Source of the DNA: Streptomyces taklimakanensis
GTDB taxonomy: Bacteria > Actinomycetota > Actinomycetes > Streptomycetales > Streptomycetaceae
Assembly: GCF_009709575.1 (NCBI RefSeq)
Contig: NZ_WIXO01000001.1
Span: forward strand, 4,032,001 to 4,096,000
Reading direction: 5' to 3'
DNA: 64,000 nucleotides
Below are positions 56,782 through 62,890 of this stretch, one piece after another. A program made the position numbers and the translations under genes. Position 1 is the stretch's first letter, and each line of letters opens with the position of its first letter. The notes below the pieces were generated by a model. That model searched no databases. It was not told the DNA's origin and saw nothing but the letters and a program-made list of their open reading frames with translations.

Positions 56782-57549
56782 GTGAGGATATTGATCGTCG
56801 ATAGTGATGACAGGACCGCCGAGTACCTTGAGGGAACCCTCGTCGTCCACGGTTTCGAGACCTGCCGGGTCGGCACCGGGGCGGCGGCGCTGGAACGCTT
56901 CGCGGGGGCGGGGTTGGTGCTGGTGGCGCTGGACCTCCCCGACCTCGCCGGCAGCGAGGTCTGCCGTCTCATCCGTGAGAGATCCTGCGTTCCGATCATC
57001 GCGCTGAGCGGCAGCGCCGAGGAGGTGGACCGGGTGATGGCCCTGCACATGGGGGCGGACGACTTCATGATGAAGCCGTTCGGCAGGTACGAGCTGGTGG
57101 CCAGGGTCAAGGCGCTTTTCCGACGCAGTGCGGGGTGTACCCGGGGCTGCACCGACCTGGGGTCGTCCGAGAACCGGTCGCTCTCCCCGTCCGAGACGCT
57201 GGAGCACGGGGCGGTGGAGCACGGGGAGCGGTCCGGGGCCGGCACGGTGCGGGAGGCGGGACCGCTGCGGTTGGATCCCCACGCGCGCAAGGTCTACCTG
57301 CGCGGAAAGGAACTGCACGTGACCCGCAAGGAGTTCGATCTCCTGGCGATGCTGTTGGAAGGACCCGGCACGGTGCGGAAGCGACAGGAGATCATGTGCA
57401 GGGTGTGGGACGAGAACTGGATCGGCTCCAGCCGTACCCTCGACTTCCACGTCGGTTCCCTGCGGAGCAAGCTCGGCTGCGCGGGATGGATAGAGACCGT
57501 TCGCGGAGTCGGTTTCCGGCTGGCCGTACCGGAGTTGCCGGTCGCTTGA
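56782..57549 (+). CDS. Atypical OmpR-type response regulator (JadR1-like cluster activator)
   Basis: This 255-residue regulator starts at GTG 56782 (GGGAGG upstream). The receiver keeps D51 (VALDLPDLAG) and K98 (MMKPFG), but the acidic pair is D7-S8 instead of D-D, and no kinase gene adjoins. JadR1, LanI and LndI of angucycline clusters are atypical receivers of this kind that respond to end products rather than phosphorylation. The winged helix is complete (VTRKEFDLLAMLLEGPGTV...TLDFHVGSLRSKLG). Likely pathway-specific activator. Confidence 0.9.
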   Translation: MRILIVDSDDRTAEYLEGTLVVHGFETCRVGTGAAALERFAGAGLVLVALDLPDLAGSEVCRLIRERSCVPIIALSGSAEEVDRVMALHMGADDFMMKPFGRYELVARVKALFRRSAGCTRGCTDLGSSENRSLSPSETLEHGAVEHGERSGAGTVREAGPLRLDPHARKVYLRGKELHVTRKEFDLLAMLLEGPGTVRKRQEIMCRVWDENWIGSSRTLDFHVGSLRSKLGCAGWIETVRGVGFRLAVPELPVA

Positions 57550-57611
57550 CGGACGGAGGGCGGGAGGTCCCCGGAGCCGGACGGAGGTGCGACGTGTTCG
57601 CGAAGGGTGGA

Positions 57612-57656
57612 CGCGCCGATGCCGGGCGGAGAGGTTCTCCGCCCGGCATCGGCGCG
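57612..57656. terminator. Bidirectional terminator between the regulator and AfsA-like genes
   Basis: A perfect 21-bp stem (arms 57612-57632 and 57636-57656, loop ggt) lies between the convergent genes. Confidence 0.88.
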
Positions 57657-57677
57657 TTGGCGGGGGATCCGTCGGTT

Positions 57678-58622
57678 TCACCGCCCGTCCAGGACGGTGA
57701 CCCGGCAGGAGCCCGCGACACTTCCGTTCTGGTGGAACGACGCGGTCAGTGTCCAGGCGCCCGCCGCGCCCTCCGTCGGTTCGGTCACCGACACCAGGCA
57801 GGGCGTGTCGAACTCCACGTACCGGTGGAAGGTGGCCGAGCAGGCGACGAGCAGGCCGTTCGGGAGGCGCAGCGCGATCAGCGCGGCCTGGCGCGCCGCT
57901 TCCATCAGGGCCATGCCGGGGACGTGGTCCACGGGGTGGTCGAAGAGCACCGGGTGGGTGGCGTCGGCGCGCAGGACGTGCGTTCCCTCCACCGAGGAGG
58001 TCCCCAGGACCACGTCGGATTCACGGCTCCTGCCGACGAGGGCCGGGGGGGCCGCCTGCGGCAACGTCAGCGGCGGCCTGGCGTCCGCGTGGTCGCCGCG
58101 CAGTCGGCGGTAGACATGGGGGGCGACGCAGTCGACGGTGGTGTGACCGCTCCCGATGCGCACCCCGGCGCGGTGGGCGGTCACGTCGTAGGCGAAGGAG
58201 GAGACGTGCACACCGCGGCAGCGGATGTCGCGAAGGGTGACGTCCAGGAGGACGTCGGCCGGTCGGTCGACGAGTCGGACCCCTTCCTCGGAGATCTCGA
58301 ACGATGCGCTTCCGACGAGGAAACGGTGGTCCATCGGGACGCCGAGGGCGTGGTGGGCGAGGAACAGGCCCGCCTGGCGGATCGACTCGGCGAACAGCAT
58401 CGGGTCGTGCCAGCGTCCGTCGATCGCGCCGTAGTAGCTGTGTCCCCGTGCCCACTGGGTTCCGACCGTGTGGACGTCCCGGCCCCGGGGAGCGGCGCCC
58501 GTCAGCAGGACTTCCGACACGGCCGACCGGTGGACCAGGGCACGGGGTACGGTCTGCTCGAAGAACTCCGGGTCGGTCGCCCTCCGCGGAGTCCCTCTCT
58601 CGATCTGTGCTGGTGCGCTCAT
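57678..58622 (-). CDS. AfsA/ScbA-family gamma-butyrolactone synthase-like protein
   Basis: This 314-residue protein carries two A-factor hotdog repeats (VHRSAVSEVLLTGAAPRGRDVHTVGTQWARGHSYYG; FDHPVDHVPGMALMEAARQAALIAL). AfsA-type enzymes condense a beta-keto acyl group with dihydroxyacetone phosphate to form a butyrolactone or related signal. It is divergent from the ArpA/ScbR-like receptor gene, the standard signal-receptor arrangement. ATG 58622 has GGGGAG upstream. Confidence 0.93.
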   Translation of the reverse strand: MSAPAQIERGTPRRATDPEFFEQTVPRALVHRSAVSEVLLTGAAPRGRDVHTVGTQWARGHSYYGAIDGRWHDPMLFAESIRQAGLFLAHHALGVPMDHRFLVGSASFEISEEGVRLVDRPADVLLDVTLRDIRCRGVHVSSFAYDVTAHRAGVRIGSGHTTVDCVAPHVYRRLRGDHADARPPLTLPQAAPPALVGRSRESDVVLGTSSVEGTHVLRADATHPVLFDHPVDHVPGMALMEAARQAALIALRLPNGLLVACSATFHRYVEFDTPCLVSVTEPTEGAAGAWTLTASFHQNGSVAGSCRVTVLDGR

Positions 58623-58742
58623 CTCTGTTCTCCCCTCGCACGTGGATCGGTCTCTCGGACGTGGACAGGCCCGGGCGGCCGTGGGGGGAACCGGGCAGGC
58701 GGCGGAACGGAACTCTGAGTTGCGCGGCGCGGTTTCGGTAGA

Positions 58743-58760
58743 GTACTAGCCGGCTGGTAT
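58743..58760. promoter_or_regulatory. Autoregulator-response-element-like palindrome
   Basis: GTACTAGCCGGCTGGTAT: the central AGCCGGCT is a perfect palindrome, flanked by TAC and GTA, in the gap between the divergent AfsA-like and receptor genes. ArpA/ScbR-type proteins bind such elements. Confidence 0.7.
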
Positions 58761-58863
58761 TTTTTCCACGGATTCAAAAGGGCTCGGGTTCGATGCTTTC
58801 CGTGGTGATCGCCGGTAAGGGCGGAATATAGGAATCCACATCACGGCAGGCAAGGAGGCCGAG

Positions 58864-59523
58864 ATGACAAAGGCAAGACAAGAGCGCGCGGAGATCACCA
58901 GGCAGGCGATCCTCGACGGGGCGGCAAACGCTTTCGGCGAGGCGGGATTCGGCAGTACCAGCCTGAGTGACGTGGTGGAAAAAGCCGGTGTGACAAAAGG
59001 GGCGCTCTACTTCCACTTCCCGTCCAAGGAAGCGCTGGCGCGCACGTTGATCGACGAGCAGTTCGCCGCTTCCGGACTTCTGGGAGGGGTCGAGCGGCTC
59101 GGCATGCAGACGGCCGTCGACCTCACGCACCGGGTGGCGTACGGTCTGCGGACCAACGCGCGGGTCCGGGCCGGGATACGGCTCGTGATCGAGTTCGGCT
59201 CCTTCACCGACCCGGATCCGTCCCCCTACAACAGGTGGATCGAGACCGTCCGGGACTGCCTGGTGGGCGCCCGCACCCTCGGGGACCTGAACCCCGAGGT
59301 CGACGTCACCGACGTCGCCACCTTCGTCGTCGGTTCCTTCACCGGCATCCAGCTCACCTCGCACGTCCGCACCGGACGCGAGGACATCCACGACCGCATC
59401 ACCGACATGTGGAGTTTCCTGCTGCCGGGGATCGTGCCGGCCGATCGGGTCGCCCGGTTCGATCCGGCCGGCTCCGCCCGAATACGGGCGGAACTCGGCC
59501 TCGCCGCCGCCGCCGCCGACTGA
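58864..59523 (+). CDS. ArpA/ScbR-like gamma-butyrolactone receptor (TetR family)
   Basis: This 219-residue repressor has an ArpA-type helix-turn-helix (RQERAEITRQAILDGAANAFGEAGFGSTSLSDVVEKAGVTKGALYFHFPSKEALA) and the receptor-type ligand domain (RVRAGIRLVIEFGSF). AAGGAGG precedes ATG 58864. Divergent from the AfsA-like gene with the response element between them, so both genes are probably its targets. Confidence 0.92.
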   Translation: MTKARQERAEITRQAILDGAANAFGEAGFGSTSLSDVVEKAGVTKGALYFHFPSKEALARTLIDEQFAASGLLGGVERLGMQTAVDLTHRVAYGLRTNARVRAGIRLVIEFGSFTDPDPSPYNRWIETVRDCLVGARTLGDLNPEVDVTDVATFVVGSFTGIQLTSHVRTGREDIHDRITDMWSFLLPGIVPADRVARFDPAGSARIRAELGLAAAAAD

Positions 59524-59572
59524 CGGCGGCCGCGCCCGTGGCGGGGCGGGGACGGCCGGTGCCGCTCTGCCC

Positions 59573-60172
59573 TCAGGCCCGCTGCTCGGGCACGAGCATG
59601 GGGAGGGCCAGGTCCCAGAGGTGGTCGAGCCACTCCTCGCCCTCGTCCTCGGAGGCTCCCATCCAGGCGAGGGCCTCGGTGCCCGACACGGCCGCGGTGA
59701 CGAGCGTCTGTGCCGAGGCGTCCGTCACGGTGTGCCGCAGCTCGCCGTTGGTGCGGGCTTCCTCCAGCAGCTTCCACAGCCGGCCGAACCACACGGTGTA
59801 GAAGTCGAGCGGCTTCGGTTCCGTACCGCCGCGTTCCCGGGTGATGCGGACGCTGGCCCGCACGAACACGTCCTCGCGCAGCAGCCGGTTGAGCGCGTGC
59901 GTCGCCCTGACGATCACCCGGAGGGACGAGTCCTCGGCCGACCGCAGCTCCCGCAGGGTCCGCTCCAGGGCACCCCAGGCGTGCTCCTGCACGGTGTCGG
60001 CCAGTTCGTCCTTGGTGGAGAAATGGAAGAAGAGGGCCCCTTTGGTGAGGCCGGCGTGCCGGCTGATGCCCGCCAGTGAAGCCTGGCCGAAACCGTGGTG
60101 GGTGAATTGTTCCGCGGCGGCTTCGACCAACCGCTCCAGAGTGCGTTCGGAACGCTTCTGCCTGCCTACCAC
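59573..60172 (-). CDS. Second TetR/pseudo-receptor-like regulator
   Basis: This 199-residue protein also has an ArpA-type DNA-binding domain (RTLERLVEAAAEQFTHHGFGQASLAGISRHAGLTKGALFFHFSTKDELAD). Its C-terminal domain diverges from true receptors, as in ScbR2/JadR2-like pseudo-receptors that sense antibiotics. The start is GTG 60172, with GGGGG upstream. It is convergent with the receptor gene. Operator copy 3 lies 135-160 bases upstream of its start, suggesting autoregulation. Confidence 0.88.
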   Translation of the reverse strand: MVGRQKRSERTLERLVEAAAEQFTHHGFGQASLAGISRHAGLTKGALFFHFSTKDELADTVQEHAWGALERTLRELRSAEDSSLRVIVRATHALNRLLREDVFVRASVRITRERGGTEPKPLDFYTVWFGRLWKLLEEARTNGELRHTVTDASAQTLVTAAVSGTEALAWMGASEDEGEEWLDHLWDLALPMLVPEQRA

Positions 60173-60305
60173 GATCGCCCCCGAGAACCGGAGGCCACCG
60201 ACCGGCCGTGCGTGCTGACATCTGGAGCGGGCACTTTTCCTCCTCGGTGACTCCTGGTGGGGGCGGAGTTGTTCACCGGGCCGGAGAATCCGACCGTATA
60301 CGAGA

Positions 60306-60331
60306 ACATACAAACCGGTCGATCGGTATGT
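60306..60331. promoter_or_regulatory. Operator copy 3, upstream of the second TetR gene
   Basis: Terminal inverted ACATAC (60306-60311) and GTATGT (60326-60331) flank CCGGTCGATCGG. The segment 60312-60329 repeats the operator at 56712-56730 with one mismatch. It looks like a butyrolactone-receptor-family site. Confidence 0.75.
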
Positions 60332-60420
60332 CAAGACGGAATATCGCCACCGAAGCGACCACCGTCCGGTGGCGTCCGGTGGTGTTCGGCGCTTCGGTGG
60401 CGGGCGCCGCGGGGACGCGT

Positions 60421-60465
60421 CCACCCGGTCCCTCCTCGCGATGTCCGCGAGGAGGGACCGGGTGG
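60421..60465 (-). terminator. Second terminator downstream of the LPMO gene
   Basis: A perfect 20-bp stem (60421-60440 / 60446-60465, loop atgtc). Confidence 0.8.
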
Positions 60466-60473
60466 ACACGGAG

Positions 60474-60502
60474 GGCCCCCGCCGGATCGCCCGGCGGGGG
60501 CC
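60474..60502 (-). terminator. First terminator downstream of the LPMO gene
   Basis: GGCCCCCGCCGG / CCGGCGGGGGCC, 12 bp, loop atcgc, 42 bases after the LPMO stop on the minus strand. Confidence 0.75.
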
Positions 60503-60543
60503 TGGTGTTCATGTCGGTGCGAGGAGCGGCGAGGTGCCCCTCG

Positions 60544-61266
60544 TCACCACGTCACGTTGCCGTTGCCGCCGTCGAAGACGACGTCGGAGCAGGAGTAGAA
60601 GTTCTCCTGGCTGTCGGAGCGGATCCAGTGGATGTAGACGATGTGCTGACCGGAACGCTGCGGCAGTCGGACGTCCCAGTAGTAGTGGCCGGATTCGGAA
60701 CCGACGCTGCCGGACTGCGGCGGGTTGGTGACGCTGTTGATCTTCTCCAGGTCACCCCAGGCCAGCGACTTGGTCGGGGACCAACCCTGCTTGGTGATGT
60801 AGACGTCGAACCGGCCGGGGTGGTGCGCCCAGTTGCTGTGCTTGATCCGGATGTTGGCGCCGGAGGTCAGGTGCGTCTTGGGCCAGTCGGTCCGGGCGGC
60901 GTTGTAGGCGGAGAAGTCGAACGGGCCCCGGTTGCCGCCGCTGCACAGCGTGCCGTCGGGGATGTAGCCCGTGGTGCGCCCGCCGCCGTTGGAGTCGAGC
61001 ACGGCGAACCAGTTGTACAGCCCGGTGGTGCCGTCCTGCCGGACGGCGTCGGCGCAGGCCGGGTTGGACGGCATCTGGTGGCCGTTCCTGACCAGGTCCT
61101 GGTAGCAGAAGTAGGTGCGCGAGCCGGGGAACATGGTGGCGCCGTGCGCCGCCGCGGGGGTGGGGATGGAGGCCATGACGAGGGCGGACAGCGCCGCGCC
61201 CATGACCGCTAAGAAACGGGACGAGCGGACCGGCGAGGTGCGCCGGCCGGTTTTCCGAATGGCCAT
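60544..61266 (-). CDS. AA10 lytic polysaccharide monooxygenase
   Basis: This 240-residue secreted copper enzyme oxidatively cleaves crystalline polysaccharide. The signal peptide ends AAA|H, making H41 the N-terminal copper ligand; the second ligand is in NWAHHPG (H148/H149), and the axial aromatic is in NFYSCSDVVF. The HGATMFPGSRTYFCYQD start resembles cellulose-active members more than chitin-active ones. There is no carbohydrate-binding module. A CebR-type box overlaps its promoter, consistent with cellulose. Confidence 0.94.
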   Translation of the reverse strand: MAIRKTGRRTSPVRSSRFLAVMGAALSALVMASIPTPAAAHGATMFPGSRTYFCYQDLVRNGHQMPSNPACADAVRQDGTTGLYNWFAVLDSNGGGRTTGYIPDGTLCSGGNRGPFDFSAYNAARTDWPKTHLTSGANIRIKHSNWAHHPGRFDVYITKQGWSPTKSLAWGDLEKINSVTNPPQSGSVGSESGHYYWDVRLPQRSGQHIVYIHWIRSDSQENFYSCSDVVFDGGNGNVTW

Positions 61267-61419
61267 CGTGGGGGGTCTCCTTCTGGGCTACGAGTGACCG
61301 GCGACGTCGGCCCGCTGACGTCTGGTCGGGCCGACCGCAACCCGTCGCCGGGACGTACGGTCGTGCCGGAATCGCTCCCGGTCGGTCGGAGGAGGTGGGG
61401 CTCGTTCACGGAACCTCTT

Positions 61420-61433
61420 TGGGAGCGCTCCCA
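61420..61433. promoter_or_regulatory. CebR-type operator (TGGGAGCGCTCCCA)
   Basis: A perfect 14-bp palindrome identical to the established CebR cellobiose/cellotriose repressor box of streptomycetes, placed 7 bases after the -10 hexamer so that it covers the transcription start. Confidence 0.88.
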
Positions 61434-61440
61434 CCTCTTC

Positions 61441-61469
61441 ACGTTAGCGCCGTTGGACGTGTTCGTAAA
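61441..61469 (-). promoter_or_regulatory. LPMO promoter
   Basis: TTTACG and TAACGT hexamers with 17-base spacing. Confidence 0.65.
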
Positions 61470-61576
61470 CGCCTTGTCACGGCGAACCTCCGTGCGGCCC
61501 CCCGGAGCGCCACCGGAGGCCGTCCGGAACCGCGGCGGAACAGGGGGCGGCGCGGAAGGGACGGCCGGTCGCCACC

Positions 61577-62575
61577 TCAGGGAAGGGCGGCGGTGACGTC
61601 CACGGCCTCCAGGTGACGGGGACCGAGCACGCGCGAGGCGGAGGAGGCCGCCGAGGCGAGGGCGTCGACCGCCTCCTCGGAGACCGAGGAGGCGAGGACG
61701 GCCGGGTCCTCGAGGAGGGAGGTGATCATGTCGTCGTGGTGGCAGGGGAGGACCAGGGGCGGGTGGCCGAGGGTCTCCAGGAGCCGCGCCGGGTAGCGGT
61801 GCAGTGCCGAGTGCGAGGTCATCGGGATCGTCGCGACGTCCGGACGGATCCCGGCCATCTCCCGCTCGATGAAGTTGGTCGCCCCCATCAGGAGGATCCT
61901 CGGCCCTCCTGCCACCGACACCTGGTAGGCGAAGGTCTCCCCCTCCACCAGATCGCCGAGGGTGGCGGGGGGCTTTGGCGGGGTGGTCCTGCGCCCCGGG
62001 GCGAAGTAGCCGTAGTCGTCCCCCATGCTGTGGAGGCTGCGGAGGACCTCGACCGTGTATCCGTCGAACTGCAGGTACTCGCCCCCCTTGATCCGGATGA
62101 CGTCGTCGAGGCGTGCTCGGGGGGTGCCCATCGCGGCCAACAGGTGGCCGGACGTCTCGTCGCACATGGTGCGGACGCGGGCGTCCTGCCACGCCCGGTG
62201 CCCCAGCAGATGCGGTACGTCGGCCAGGTGGTCGAAGTGCCCGTGGCTGACCATGACTAGCTCGGGCGTCCCGGACAGGTGTCGCGAGACGATCCGGTCG
62301 ACGGCCCTCGGGTCGGGGCGCAGCGGGAGACCGGGGTCGAGGGCGCCGTCCGCGTCCGTGTAGGGCATGCGGCTCAGGTAGGGGTCGAAGAGCAGGCTGC
62401 GGTGCTCCCCGATGACGATCTCCCAGCCGGAGACGCCCAGCCAGCGCAGGCGCACGGGGGTGGAGTACGCCTCCTCCCGCCGGGTCGACGGCACCGCGCC
62501 GGTCAGTCCCAGGCCGGACACCGTCGTGCCCGCCACCACCAGAGCGCCCTTGAGGAGCGTACGCCGCCCGGCCAT
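61577..62575 (-). CDS. Exported metallo-beta-lactamase-fold hydrolase (UlaG-like)
   Basis: This 332-residue protein has a Tat-like signal (AGRRTLLKGALVVAGTTVSGLGL) and then an MBL fold: LLFDPYLSRMPYTD, the metal motif HGHFDHLAD, a TNFIERE segment in the middle and CHHDDM near the end. UlaG/YtnP-like members hydrolyse lactones, phosphodiesters or other esters; beta-lactamase activity is not implied. ATG 62575 has GGGGGAA upstream. Monocistronic. Confidence 0.88.
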   Translation of the reverse strand: MAGRRTLLKGALVVAGTTVSGLGLTGAVPSTRREEAYSTPVRLRWLGVSGWEIVIGEHRSLLFDPYLSRMPYTDADGALDPGLPLRPDPRAVDRIVSRHLSGTPELVMVSHGHFDHLADVPHLLGHRAWQDARVRTMCDETSGHLLAAMGTPRARLDDVIRIKGGEYLQFDGYTVEVLRSLHSMGDDYGYFAPGRRTTPPKPPATLGDLVEGETFAYQVSVAGGPRILLMGATNFIEREMAGIRPDVATIPMTSHSALHRYPARLLETLGHPPLVLPCHHDDMITSLLEDPAVLASSVSEEAVDALASAASSASRVLGPRHLEAVDVTAALP

Positions 62576-62884
62576 GTCGTTCCCCCGTTTCCCGTTCTGA
62601 CGTTGGGTGATGGGGATGTTATGCCAGGTGATGAGGGGGAGGGGTGTTTTCCGGCCGCCCGGGCGGCCGGCACGGCGCCGGGGCGTGGACCCGGCGCCCA
62701 CCCGGCTGCCCGTGAGGGGGGCGCCGGGCGGTCTCGGGGGTCTGCCGCCCTGGGGGAGGGCGGCCTGAGCCGCCTCCTTCCGCAGGGTCGCCGCGGCGCC
62801 GGAACGCAGTGCATGAATATGCTGTCATCTGGTAAACAATGCAGTGGGCGGCCGGCCGGTCGCAGCATCCCCCGACAGGAGACG
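62576..62884. other. Divergent intergenic region before the ornithine acetyltransferase gene
   Basis: CCGGCCGCCCGGGCGGCCGG (62651-62670) is a perfect 20-bp palindrome. GCCGCCCT-ggggg-AGGGCGGC (about 62744-62764) is a hairpin. An AT-rich segment at 62808-62842 contains TGCATGAATATGC and probably the promoter. No gene seen. Confidence 0.55.
62810..62822. promoter_or_regulatory. ARG-box-like motif
   Basis: TGCATGAATATGC: GCAT and ATGC flank GAAT, with another ATGCA at 62839-62843. It resembles actinomycete ArgR half-sites and precedes an arginine-type acetyltransferase gene. Speculative. Confidence 0.35.
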
Positions 62885-62890
62885 ATGACC

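Larger units (their letters stand above)
60173..60543. other. Intergenic region: operator copy 3 and two terminators
   Basis: From the TetR start outward: untranslated leader (60173-60305), operator 60306-60331, then two hairpins (60421-60465 and 60474-60502) that belong to the LPMO transcript coming from the right. No gene seen. Confidence 0.6.
61267..61576. other. Intergenic region with the LPMO promoter and CebR-type operator
   Basis: Minus-strand -35 TTTACG (61469-61464), 17 bases, -10 TAACGT (61446-61441), then the operator at 61420-61433 and a leader of about 150 bases. The segment 61470-61576 shows no feature beyond GC-rich sequence following the metallo-hydrolase stop. Confidence 0.7.
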
